Shown here piece by piece: positions 17,191 to 26,155 of a stretch of 37,592 nucleotides of DNA. Origin of the DNA: Burkholderiales bacterium (lineage in GTDB: Bacteria; Pseudomonadota; Gammaproteobacteria; Burkholderiales; Usitatibacteraceae); NCBI GenBank assembly GCA_025350945.1, contig JANXWW010000122.1, positions 1-37,592 of the forward strand. The letters are read 5' to 3'. The notes beneath the pieces were generated by a model. That model was not told the origin of the DNA, ran no database searches, and saw nothing but the letters and a program-made list of their open reading frames with translations. The position numbers were made by a program, and so were the translations under genes. Position 1 is the stretch's first letter, and every line of letters begins with the position of its first letter.

Positions 17191-18204
17191 TCAACGACCC
17201 AATTGATATTTCGCAACCGCACGATTATGTTCATCAAGCGAGGCGGAAAAGTAATGTGTGCCATCGCCCTTGCCGACAAAATAAAGTTTTTCTGAGGCTG
17301 CGGGTTTCACTGCCGCAAGTAGCGAGCCCCAGCCCGGCATGGCAATCGGTGTTGGCGGCAGACCATCGCGGGTATAGGTGTTGTAAGGCGTATCAGTGGT
17401 CAAATCGCGTTTGCGAATATTACCGTCATAGTTTTCGCCCATGCCATAGATCACAGTGGGGTCAGTTTGCAAGCGCATAGGAATGCGCAGGCGATTGATA
17501 AAGACGGATCCAATCAAAGGACGCTCCTCTGCTTTGCCGGTTTCTTTTTCAATGATGGATGCCATCGTCAACACTTCATAAGGCGTTTTATAGGGCAAAT
17601 TTTTATCCCGCATTTCCCACGCCTCGGCCAATTTTTTCTTCATGGCCGCGTAACTGGATTTGAGCAACTCAACATCGGTCGTGCCGATGGCAAACCGGTA
17701 TGTGTCGGGGAAAAACAAGCCTTCCGGGTGCGTTTCAGTGGCGCCAATACGTTTCAATGCTTCGGCGTTAGATAAACCTTTGAGCGTTTCTTTAACGCCA
17801 CCGGTTTTTTCCAGACGAGCGCGCATGTCAGCAAATGTGGAACCTTCAACAAAGGTGACCGAAACGGCAATAACGTCGCCATCATTGAGCTTCTGCAAAA
17901 GCTCAAGCGGCGTGATCGCGGATTCAAGCCGATAGCTGCCTGCCTGAATACCGGTGGCCTGATTGGTGATGCGGCCCAGCAGCCATAGTGATTGCGATTC
18001 GGGCAAAAGTTTTTGCTCGGCAAGCTGCTTCGAAAGTGTTTTCAGCGAAGCGCCCGGCTTAACGATAAATTCAAAGGGCGTAGCACTACCCGCCGCATTC
18101 ATGGGCAAAGGCAGACTGTTGTGTGCGAAGTAGTAAGCCCAACCTGCTGCACCGGCAACCGCTGCCACCATGGCAAGTAGCGAGAGAATAAAAAAACGCT
18201 TCAT
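17191..18204 (-). CDS. mltG: Endolytic murein transglycosylase MltG
   Basis: VLTMASIIEKETGKAEERPLIGSVFINRLRIPMRLQTDPTVIYGMG...YNTYTRDGLPPTPIAMPG; start set at MKRFFIL. Confidence 0.94.
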   Translation of the reverse strand: MKRFFILSLLAMVAAVAGAAGWAYYFAHNSLPLPMNAAGSATPFEFIVKPGASLKTLSKQLAEQKLLPESQSLWLLGRITNQATGIQAGSYRLESAITPLELLQKLNDGDVIAVSVTFVEGSTFADMRARLEKTGGVKETLKGLSNAEALKRIGATETHPEGLFFPDTYRFAIGTTDVELLKSSYAAMKKKLAEAWEMRDKNLPYKTPYEVLTMASIIEKETGKAEERPLIGSVFINRLRIPMRLQTDPTVIYGMGENYDGNIRKRDLTTDTPYNTYTRDGLPPTPIAMPGWGSLLAAVKPAASEKLYFVGKGDGTHYFSASLDEHNRAVAKYQLGR

Positions 18205-18269
18205 TGACGAGCGGAACAAGCGGAGGCGACCGGGACAAGCGAATGATCTTGCGCCACCGGTGCGATAGC

Positions 18270-19505
18270 CTATGAAAAACGCTTAAAAACCAGCGTGCCG
18301 TTAGTCCCGCCGAAGCCAAATGAATTGGACAGCGCGACATCAATCTTCATATCCCGCGCGGTGTTCGCACAGTAATCCAGATCGCATTTGGGGTCCTGAT
18401 TGAAGATATTAATCGTCGGCGGTGAGATTTGGTTCTTGATGGCCAGCGCGGTGAAAACGGCTTCGATACCACCTGCGGCACCGAGCAAATGGCCGGTCAT
18501 CGATTTGGTCGAATTCACCACCAGTGAACGCGCATGATCGCCAAATGCTGCTTTCATGGCGGCCGTTTCGTTCAAGTCCCCCAGCGGCGTCGAGGTGCCG
18601 TGCGCATTCACATACTGCACATCGGTTGCATTAACTTTGGCGTTTTTTAGCGCGGCCAGCATGCCGCGCCGCGGTCCATCCATATCCGGTGCGGTGATGT
18701 GACTCGCGTCAGCGCTCATACCCATGCCCGCCAGCTCGGCGTAAATGCGCGCGCCGCGTGCCTGAGCATGCTCCAGCGATTCCAACACCAAAATACCGGC
18801 ACCCTCACCCAGCACAAAACCATCGCGATCACGATCAAACGGACGGCTCGCGGTTTCGGGCGAATCGTTGCGCTCGGATAGCGCTTTGCACGCGCAAAAT
18901 CCACCAATACCCGCCATGCTGACGGTCGCTTCGGCACCGCCCGCAATCATGACATCCGCATCACCGTATTCAATAAACCGCGCGGCATCACCAATGCAAT
19001 GCGCGGCCGTGGTGCAAGCCGATACCATTGATACGTTCGGCCCTTTAAGACCATAAATAATCGAGATCATCCCAGCGACCATATTCACAATCGAGCCGGG
19101 CACAAAAAACGGGGATATACGCCGCGGGCCCTTTGCCACGATCTCGCGAACGGTATCCTCAATCATCGGCAGACCACCGATACCCGAGCCAACATTGACG
19201 CCGATGCGCTCCGCATTCTCTTCGTTGACGACAAGGCCTGCGTCATCAATCGCCATTTTGGTTGCGGCGATGCCATAGTGAATGAACGAGTCCATGCGTC
19301 GCACTTCTTTGGCGGACATCCAATCGGCAGGGTTAAAGCCTTTTATCTCACCGGCAAATCTTGAGGGCAATAAGGATGCATCAAATTTGGTAATAGGGCC
19401 AATACCACTGCGACCATTGATGATGTTGTCCCATGCCATGTCAAGGCCATTGCCAACGGGAGACAAAATACCGAGGCCCGTGATTACAACGCGTCGTTTA
19501 CTCAT
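18270..19505 (-). CDS. fabF: 3-oxoacyl-ACP synthase II
   Basis: KRRVVITGLGILSPVGNG, VSACTTAAHCIGDAARFI, NAHGTSTPLGD, SFGFGGTNGTLVFKR. Confidence 0.97.
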   Translation of the reverse strand: MSKRRVVITGLGILSPVGNGLDMAWDNIINGRSGIGPITKFDASLLPSRFAGEIKGFNPADWMSAKEVRRMDSFIHYGIAATKMAIDDAGLVVNEENAERIGVNVGSGIGGLPMIEDTVREIVAKGPRRISPFFVPGSIVNMVAGMISIIYGLKGPNVSMVSACTTAAHCIGDAARFIEYGDADVMIAGGAEATVSMAGIGGFCACKALSERNDSPETASRPFDRDRDGFVLGEGAGILVLESLEHAQARGARIYAELAGMGMSADASHITAPDMDGPRRGMLAALKNAKVNATDVQYVNAHGTSTPLGDLNETAAMKAAFGDHARSLVVNSTKSMTGHLLGAAGGIEAVFTALAIKNQISPPTINIFNQDPKCDLDYCANTARDMKIDVALSNSFGFGGTNGTLVFKRFS

Positions 19506-19596
19506 GACTTATCAATTGGGAAACGTACGGGAAAAAGCAAGAGTTGAAAGAAAATGGGGACGCCAGATTGTCGCTTGCGTCCCCAATTCCCGGGAA

Positions 19597-19833
19597 TTAC
19601 TTTTTGTTTGAATTGATGTAGTCAATGGCTTGCTGAACGTTGGTGATTTTTTCAGCCGCTTCATCAGGGATTTCTGTTTCAAACTCTTCTTCGAGCGCCA
19701 TCACCAGCTCAACGTTGTCAAGCGAATCCGCACCCAGATCTTCAACAAACGAAGATTCATTTTTGATGTCTGCTTCAGCAACACCCAATTGCTCGGCTAC
19801 AATTTTTCTAACGCGTGCTTCGATGCTATCCAT
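19597..19833 (-). CDS. acpP: Acyl carrier protein
   Basis: [51 protein letters not shown] with DSL phosphopantetheine site. Confidence 0.98.
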   Translation of the reverse strand: MDSIEARVRKIVAEQLGVAEADIKNESSFVEDLGADSLDNVELVMALEEEFETEIPDEAAEKITNVQQAIDYINSNKK

Positions 19834-19939
19834 TAATGCCACCTCCAAATTTAATAACAAATCATTTTACCAAATTGCCCGCAAACAAATATTTGCCGCA
19901 TAAAAATATAAATACTGACATTTGAAACATCATGAAACT

Positions 19940-20686
19940 CTAATCCATCAACATGCCACCATTGACATGAATCGTGTTGCCGGTAATGTAGGAGGCATGA
20001 GGCGATGCAAGATAACACACTGCGTGGGCAATATCATCAACTTGTCCTAGCCGACCCAACGGTACACTTTCCACCAGCTTGGATACTTGTTCTGCTGGCA
20101 GTGATTTGGTCATGTCGGTTTCGATAAATCCTGGTGCCACACAATTCACAGTAATGCCGCGGCTGCCGATTTCGCGCGCGAGCGCCTTGGTGAATCCGAC
20201 CATACCTGCTTTGGCCGCGACGTAATTAGTCTGGCCCGGGTTGCCCATAAAGCCGACCACGGACGCGATATTTATAATGCGACCAGCACGTGCCTTCATC
20301 ATCGATTTAACGACCGCACGACTCAAACGAAAAACCGACGTGAGATTGGTGTCGATCACAGCATGCCAATCGTCGTCCTTCATGCGCATCAACAGCGTAT
20401 CGCGCGTAATGCCCGCGTTGTTGACCAATATCGAGATGCCACCAAATTCAGTTTCGATGGCTTTAATAGTGCTGTCAATCGCTGCGGCATCTTGCACATT
20501 CAACACCATGCCTTTGCCTTTGAAACCCGCATCTGCAATTGCACTGCGAATGGTTTCAGCACCCGCGTCAGAGGTGGCGGTGCCGATGACGGTTGCACCT
20601 TGTTTCCCCAGCACATTTAAAATCGCCGCGCCAATGCCACGAGTGGCACCGGTCACCAGCGCAATTTGTCCGTCAAGCAATGGCAT
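19940..20686 (-). CDS. fabG: 3-oxoacyl-ACP reductase
   Basis: ALVTGATRGIGAAI, NNAGITRDTLLMRMKDDDW, NYVAAKAGMVGFTKALAREIGSRGITVNCVAPGFIETDM. Confidence 0.97.
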   Translation of the reverse strand: MPLLDGQIALVTGATRGIGAAILNVLGKQGATVIGTATSDAGAETIRSAIADAGFKGKGMVLNVQDAAAIDSTIKAIETEFGGISILVNNAGITRDTLLMRMKDDDWHAVIDTNLTSVFRLSRAVVKSMMKARAGRIINIASVVGFMGNPGQTNYVAAKAGMVGFTKALAREIGSRGITVNCVAPGFIETDMTKSLPAEQVSKLVESVPLGRLGQVDDIAHAVCYLASPHASYITGNTIHVNGGMLMD

Positions 20687-20733
20687 AACATTCCCCCTTG
20701 TTCACGCTATCCTTCGAGACATGCAGAATTTTC

Positions 20734-21672
20734 TTACGTCGCACGGAGTGCCTCGATTGCAGCCTTGAGCGACGCGACATCAAAAACTGCGTGGCAGCTT
20801 AGCCTAGGCTCAATGCGACGATTCAATCCCGTCAATATTTTTCCCGGAACACATTCGATTACAACAGTCGCGCCTTGTTTCGCCACGGACTGAATGGTTT
20901 CAACCCAGCGAACCGGGCGATAAAGCTGCTCAACTAACGCGTTTTTGATAGCGGCGGAATCAGTGAATGCAGTCACGTCGGCATTCTGAATCACGGGCTT
21001 CGTTGGTGAAACAATATTGACATTTTTCAAAAATTCAGCCAACTTTACTGCTGCCGGTTTCATCAGTGCGCAATGCGAAGGCACGCTCATCGGCAGCAAT
21101 AATGCACGTTTGGCTCCACGCTCTTTCGCTAACGCCATGCCACGCTCAACGGCGGTTTTATGTCCCGCAATCACGATCTGCCCCGGCGAATTCAAATTCA
21201 CCGCTTCCAACACTTCCCCCGCAGCAACTTCAACACAAATCGCGTTGATCGCATCCACTTCCAACCCCAGAATGGCTGCAATGCCGCCTGTGCCTTCGGG
21301 CACGGCATCCTGCATCGATTGCGCACGAAAACGCACCAGCGGCACGGCGTCAGCAAATGACAGTGCGCCCGCGGCCACTAATGCTGTGTACTCGCCCAAG
21401 CTATGGCCCGCGTATACATCGGCCTCCACGCCACCTGCTTCACGCCATGCGCGAAATGTGGCAACGCCTGCAACGAGCATGATGGGCTGCGTGTTTACCG
21501 TCTGCGCAAGCAATTCGGCTGGGCCATCAACCACCATTTTCCATAGATCCATTTCGAGTATGTGTGACGCCTCCTCGAATGTGGCCTTAACGATGGGCAT
21601 GGTGTCAAAGCCCGCCATCATGCCGATGGATTGCGACCCTTGCCCAGCAAACGTGAGTGCAAATTTTTTCAT
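20734..21672 (-). CDS. fabD: Malonyl-CoA-ACP transacylase
   Basis: FAGQGSQSIGMM, AGHSLGEYTALVAAGALSFADAV. Confidence 0.97.
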   Translation of the reverse strand: MKKFALTFAGQGSQSIGMMAGFDTMPIVKATFEEASHILEMDLWKMVVDGPAELLAQTVNTQPIMLVAGVATFRAWREAGGVEADVYAGHSLGEYTALVAAGALSFADAVPLVRFRAQSMQDAVPEGTGGIAAILGLEVDAINAICVEVAAGEVLEAVNLNSPGQIVIAGHKTAVERGMALAKERGAKRALLLPMSVPSHCALMKPAAVKLAEFLKNVNIVSPTKPVIQNADVTAFTDSAAIKNALVEQLYRPVRWVETIQSVAKQGATVVIECVPGKILTGLNRRIEPRLSCHAVFDVASLKAAIEALRAT

Positions 21673-21694
21673 GTTGTATTGGTATTTATGCGCA

Positions 21695-22657
21695 CTACCA
21701 GGTCAGCAGCGCGGCACCCCAGGCAAAACCACCGCCAAGGGCTGCGAGCAATACCGTGTCACCACTTTTGATCTTGCCTTCGTGCACTGAGGTATCCAGC
21801 GCCAACGGCACGGAAGCCGCCGAGGTATTGCCATGTCGATCAACGGTCACCACCACTTTTTCATCCGGCAGCGCGAGTTTTTTGGCGGCGTGCATGATGA
21901 TTCGTCGATTGGCTTGATGACACACAAACCAATCGATCTCTCTTGGCTTCATGTTGTTTGCATTGAGTGCTTCCCACGCCACATCCTCAAACGCTTTCAC
22001 CGCAAATTTGTAAACGCCCGCACCATCCATTTTCAAAAACGGATCGCCCCGCACTTTGCCGTTTTCTACAGTGCCGGGCGTGCACAACATCCCGCGATAG
22101 CTGCCGTCGGCGTGAAGATGCGTGGAGAGAATGCCAGGGGTTTCTGACGCCTTCAGAACTACCGCCCCCGCACCATCACCAAACAAAACACAGGTGCCGC
22201 GATCCGTAAAATCCATAATGCGCGAAAAAACTTCGGCACCGACCACCAGCGCGCATTTTGACGCGCCTGTTTTAATAAACTTTTCGGCCGTCGCCAGCGC
22301 GTAAACGAATCCTGCACATACTGCTTGCACATCAAAGGCGATTGATTGTTTGACGCCGAGTTTGTCTTGCAGAATGCACGCCGTCGCCGGGAACACCATG
22401 TCTGGCGTAGAGGTTGCGACAATGATGAGATCAATTTCAGATGCTGTTACATGTGCGGCAACCATCGCGTGCTGCGATGCGATTAACGCCAGATCGCTTG
22501 CGCTCTCATGATCAGCCGCGTAATGGCGTTCGCGAATGCCGGTGCGCGAAACTATCCATTCATCATTTGTTTCGACGATCTTGGCAAGATCATCATTGGT
22601 CACGACTTTTTCAGGTAAGTAACTGCCCGTGCCAACGATGCGCGCAAATACCGTCAT
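21695..22657 (-). CDS. fabH: 3-oxoacyl-ACP synthase III
   Basis: [66 protein letters not shown]. Confidence 0.97.
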   Translation of the reverse strand: MTVFARIVGTGSYLPEKVVTNDDLAKIVETNDEWIVSRTGIRERHYAADHESASDLALIASQHAMVAAHVTASEIDLIIVATSTPDMVFPATACILQDKLGVKQSIAFDVQAVCAGFVYALATAEKFIKTGASKCALVVGAEVFSRIMDFTDRGTCVLFGDGAGAVVLKASETPGILSTHLHADGSYRGMLCTPGTVENGKVRGDPFLKMDGAGVYKFAVKAFEDVAWEALNANNMKPREIDWFVCHQANRRIIMHAAKKLALPDEKVVVTVDRHGNTSAASVPLALDTSVHEGKIKSGDTVLLAALGGGFAWGAALLTW

Positions 22658-23733
22658 GCCACTTCCTCAACTCTCGCTGCTGATTTTGCATCCTGCGGGG
22701 ACAATAGTCCTTGCGCATGAAGAAGTTCAACTTCTTTCGTGATGAGCGCCAGCAAATCATGCTCAACCTCTGACGCCGCGCGCGCCAGCGCTTTGGAGAA
22801 CGAGTAGGCGTCAGCGGAGCCATGACTTTTCACCACCACGCCGCGTAAGCCCAACAGCGCGGCACCGTTGTAACGGCGATGATCTACGCGCTTGCGAAAT
22901 CCATTAATTACTGCATATGAGGCGAGTGCGGCCATCTTGCGAAAAATATTTTTGGAGTATTCCTCCTTCAGGAAATCACCCATCATCTTGGCGATGCCTT
23001 CAGAGGTTTTCAGCATGACGTTGCCGACAAAACCATCGCACACCACGACATCTGTTGTACCTTTAAAAATATCGGTGCCTTCAACGTTACCGTAAAAATT
23101 GAGGTGACTTGCCTTCAGCAATTCGCCTGCCGCTTTTACTTTTTCGTTCCCTTTAATATCTTCCGAGCCAATATTGAGCAAACCCACAGAAGGATTAGGG
23201 TTGTTATCAACGGCCGTGGCAAGCATCGCGCCCATGATGGCAAATTGCAGGAGGTGCTCTGGCGTGCATTCCGCATTTGCGCCGAGATCCAGCGCGTACG
23301 CCACCCCTTTGCGAGTCGGCAGTGCCGCGCATATGGCGGGACGATCAATGCCCGGTAGCGTCTTCAGCACAAATTTCGCCGTACCCATCAAAGCACCGGT
23401 ATTGCCCGCGGATACACATGCGTCAGCTTCGCCCGACTTCACGAGATCGATAGCAACACGCATAGAAGAATGTTTTTTGTTGCGGATGGCGGAGCGAATG
23501 TCCTCATCCATGCCCACCACATCAGGCGCTTCAATCACTTTCAGGCGAGCGTTTGCCAATAGCAACTTGGCATCAGCACCCAATTTCGCGAGTTGCGCTT
23601 CAATCGCGCTGGTTTGGCCAACAAGTAGTGCTCGGCAGCTTGTCGCCTCGCCGAGGAACTGCACCGCAGCCGGAATGGTCACCGATGGGCCGTGATCGCC
23701 ACCCATCGCGTCAATCGCGATATTAATCTGCAT
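22654..23733 (-). CDS. plsX: Phosphate acyltransferase PlsX
   Basis: [54 protein letters not shown]-type C-terminal segment. Confidence 0.97.
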   Translation of the reverse strand: MQINIAIDAMGGDHGPSVTIPAAVQFLGEATSCRALLVGQTSAIEAQLAKLGADAKLLLANARLKVIEAPDVVGMDEDIRSAIRNKKHSSMRVAIDLVKSGEADACVSAGNTGALMGTAKFVLKTLPGIDRPAICAALPTRKGVAYALDLGANAECTPEHLLQFAIMGAMLATAVDNNPNPSVGLLNIGSEDIKGNEKVKAAGELLKASHLNFYGNVEGTDIFKGTTDVVVCDGFVGNVMLKTSEGIAKMMGDFLKEEYSKNIFRKMAALASYAVINGFRKRVDHRRYNGAALLGLRGVVVKSHGSADAYSFSKALARAASEVEHDLLALITKEVELLHAQGLLSPQDAKSAARVEEVA

Positions 23734-23795
23734 TTTGTGAGAGCCGCTTCTGAGGCAAACATGACAAGGCAGCTACTTGATAAATCAACAACTCC

Positions 23796-23829
23796 AAGGG
23801 CTTGCTCGTGCTTTTGAGCGCTAGCCCTT
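23796..23829 (-). promoter_or_regulatory. Long imperfect hairpin in the rpmF-plsX spacer
   Basis: On the minus strand AAGGGCTAGCGCTC-AAAAGCAC-GAGCAAGCCCTT; outer 7-bp and inner 4-bp helices, no T-tract. Confidence 0.5.
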
Positions 23830-23884
23830 CCGCTGTCACCGATTTTATTGCGCTCCTAACGACGGTAAGCGGAGCCCGCAAAAT

Positions 23885-24067
23885 TTATTCGTCGGCTTTG
23901 GTTTTGATAACTTTCTTGCCGCGATAGTAGCCGGTAGGCGAGACATGGTGACGCAAGTGCGCCTCACCCGTGGTTGGCTCTACGGCAAGCGCCGGGCCCA
24001 CCAGAAAATCGTGCGAGCGATGCATGCCACGCTTGGAAGGGGATTTTTTGTTTTGCTGGACTGCCAT
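23885..24067 (-). CDS. rpmF: 50S ribosomal protein L32
   Basis: [22 protein letters not shown]...[15 protein letters not shown]. Confidence 0.98.
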   Translation of the reverse strand: MAVQQNKKSPSKRGMHRSHDFLVGPALAVEPTTGEAHLRHHVSPTGYYRGKKVIKTKADE

Positions 24068-24119
24068 GATGTTTCTCCTGAATACTCAAACTATAAATTT
24101 AAAATGTACAACGTATTTT

Positions 24120-24716
24120 CTATTTCAATTTCAATTTAGTTCCAGCCGCGCCGTTTTTCAGCACAGCCAACTTCGAAAATGGTGAAACTTTTTTTTCTTC
24201 AGTAGATGGCGCATTGACCACATCAACCACATCAACCACATCAACACCAGCAGCTGACTTGGCTTTTCCGCCTACCGCTTTCTTTGCCTTGCCTTGCTTT
24301 TCTACTGCAATCGCCCAAAGCGGCAAATCAAGCAAGATTTCTTCTTCGATCAGATCCTGAAGCTCAATCTCTTGACCCAGTGCCACGTAATCTTCATCCG
24401 GTAACTCGTCCTCTAGGGGCGGTAACTCAGAGACTTCATCGACTAACACCAGACTGCTTTTAATCGATAGCTCATAACGTTGCGGTTCTAGCGACTGTGG
24501 ATCGGCTACCAAAAACCAACCAAAGATTATACACTTAAGACGCCTGATTCGTCTACCCGAAGCATCTGCCGCCTCTGTTCCCATCACGGTGTAGCGAATT
24601 TCACCTTCGCTGCCCGCCAGAAAAGGTTTGAGTCTTGGCAACCGCATCGGCTCAAAATCGCCCGACAGGGTTTGCTGTTGCCGGGTAAATCGTTCTAGAT
24701 TGAGTTTGGAAGTCAT
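24120..24716 (-). CDS. yceD: DUF177 / YceD family protein
   Basis: Position immediately upstream of rpmF; CIIFGWFLVADPQSLEPQRYELSIKSSLVLVDEVSELPPLEDELPDEDYV. Confidence 0.85.
   Translation of the reverse strand: MTSKLNLERFTRQQQTLSGDFEPMRLPRLKPFLAGSEGEIRYTVMGTEAADASGRRIRRLKCIIFGWFLVADPQSLEPQRYELSIKSSLVLVDEVSELPPLEDELPDEDYVALGQEIELQDLIEEEILLDLPLWAIAVEKQGKAKKAVGGKAKSAAGVDVVDVVDVVNAPSTEEKKVSPFSKLAVLKNGAAGTKLKLK
24213..24248 (-). repeat. 9-bp in-frame tandem repeat x4 encoding (DVV)n/NVV-like linker in yceD
   Basis: ATTGACCAC | ATCAACCAC | ATCAACCAC | ATCAACACC on the plus strand; protein VDVVDVVDVVN. Confidence 0.85.
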
Positions 24717-24804
24717 GCCGATTTGGCACAAGAAAACAATGCCGTATAAATCAATTGAATAGCCTCATATAATAGCGTTTAACCCGTAAAAAGTCAAAAA
24801 GCCA

Positions 24805-25398
24805 TTGATTTTGAAGATAATTCTTGCTTCCACCTCCCGCTACCGCGCAGATTTACTAAAGCGGCTACAAATCACCTTCGAGGTGGCGAAACCCGCCATT
24901 GACGAGTCGCCCCACAAAGATGAAAGCCCCGCCGACACGGCGCTAAGGCTGGCAATTGCCAAAGCACTGGTTGTGGCAAACGCGCCAAACCAAACTGTCG
25001 GCACCTTGATTATCGGCTCCGATCAAGTGGCCGATCTCAACGGCAAACAACTGGGCAAACCGGGCACGCGAGAAAATGCAATCGTGCAGCTACAAGCGAT
25101 GCGCAGACAGAAAGTTATTTTTCATACTGCGGTGGCACTGGTACACGTCGGGTTGCGGCGGATGCATTCACGCATCGTACCAACGGAAGTCACTTTTCGC
25201 GATTATTCTGATCGCGAAATTGAAAACTATCTTGATCGGGAAGACGCACTGGATTGCGCAGGCAGCGCAAAATCAGAAGGCTTGGGTGCCGCACTGATTA
25301 CACGCATGACCAGTGACGATCCCACCGCGCTCATTGGCTTGCCTTTGCTGGCACTGATAGACATGTTGGCTGCAGAAAATGTTCGAGTTTTAGCATGA
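24805..25398 (+). CDS. maf: Maf family nucleotide pyrophosphatase (YceF-like)
   Basis: ILASTSRYRADLLKRLQI, IIGSDQVADLNGKQLGKPGT, DALDCAGSAKSEGLGAAL; TTG start. Confidence 0.93.
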   Translation: MILKIILASTSRYRADLLKRLQITFEVAKPAIDESPHKDESPADTALRLAIAKALVVANAPNQTVGTLIIGSDQVADLNGKQLGKPGTRENAIVQLQAMRRQKVIFHTAVALVHVGLRRMHSRIVPTEVTFRDYSDREIENYLDREDALDCAGSAKSEGLGAALITRMTSDDPTALIGLPLLALIDMLAAENVRVLA

Positions 25399-26126
25399 CC
25401 ATGCCAAACAAATTCGGCAAGCTCTATCTCATTCCCACCAATTTGGCCGATCCGTTTACCCCGACTTCAATTCTGCCAAATAACGTTATTTCTACAGCGC
25501 TTACGCTGAATCACTACATCGCCGAAAACGCAAAAACGGCACGCGCTTTCCTGAAGGCAATCGGCATTTCGCGGCCGCTGCAGGAAATATCAATTGTCGA
25601 ATTGGACAAGCACAGCAACCAAATAGAAAACGATTCCGCACGCTCACTGCTCGCCCCGCTGTTGGCCGGTGTTGATGTTGGTTTGGTTTCCGAAGCAGGC
25701 GCGCCTGCGGTGGCGGATCCCGGCGCAATCGTGGTGGCAGCCGCTCATGAGGCGGGTATTCAAGTTGTGCCGCTGGTGGGTCCGTCTTCGATTCTGCTGG
25801 GCTTGATGGCGTCCGGTTTAAACGGTCAAAAATTCGCCTTCCACGGCTATCTTCCGCAAGAAAAAACAGCGCGTACAAAAGCGATTGCAGAACTCGAACG
25901 TGAGTCAAAACAAAAAAACATGACTCAAATATTTATCGAAACGCCCTACCGAAATACACCACTTTTCATGGACTTGATCGCGACACTAAACCCCATTACC
26001 AGGCTATGTGTTGCGACCGATTTGACGGGGCCCAATGAAAGCGTGCGCACCATGCAAGTGGCGAAATGGCGATTGTACAAACCAGAAATTGAAAAGATGC
26101 CGACACTGTTTTTATTTCTGGCCTAG
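25395..26126 (+). CDS. SAM-dependent methyltransferase, tetrapyrrole methylase/RsmI-like
   Basis: LYLIPTNLAD, VGLVSEAGAPAVADPGAIVVAAAHEAGIQVVPLVGPSSILLGLMASGLNGQKFAFHGYLP. Confidence 0.88.
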   Translation: MTMPNKFGKLYLIPTNLADPFTPTSILPNNVISTALTLNHYIAENAKTARAFLKAIGISRPLQEISIVELDKHSNQIENDSARSLLAPLLAGVDVGLVSEAGAPAVADPGAIVVAAAHEAGIQVVPLVGPSSILLGLMASGLNGQKFAFHGYLPQEKTARTKAIAELERESKQKNMTQIFIETPYRNTPLFMDLIATLNPITRLCVATDLTGPNESVRTMQVAKWRLYKPEIEKMPTLFLFLA

Positions 26127-26155
26127 TGTGCGTTAAACCTCTGATCAATGTCGAC

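Noticed and set aside
21017-21790. 257-aa ORF antisense to fabD
   Set aside because: Low-complexity Ala/Pro/Ser composition and complete overlap with the well-supported fabD gene.
24213-24248. Regular ATCAACCAC repeats considered as CRISPR-like
   Set aside because: Units are contiguous 9-mers without spacers, in frame within a coding sequence, and no cas genes are present.
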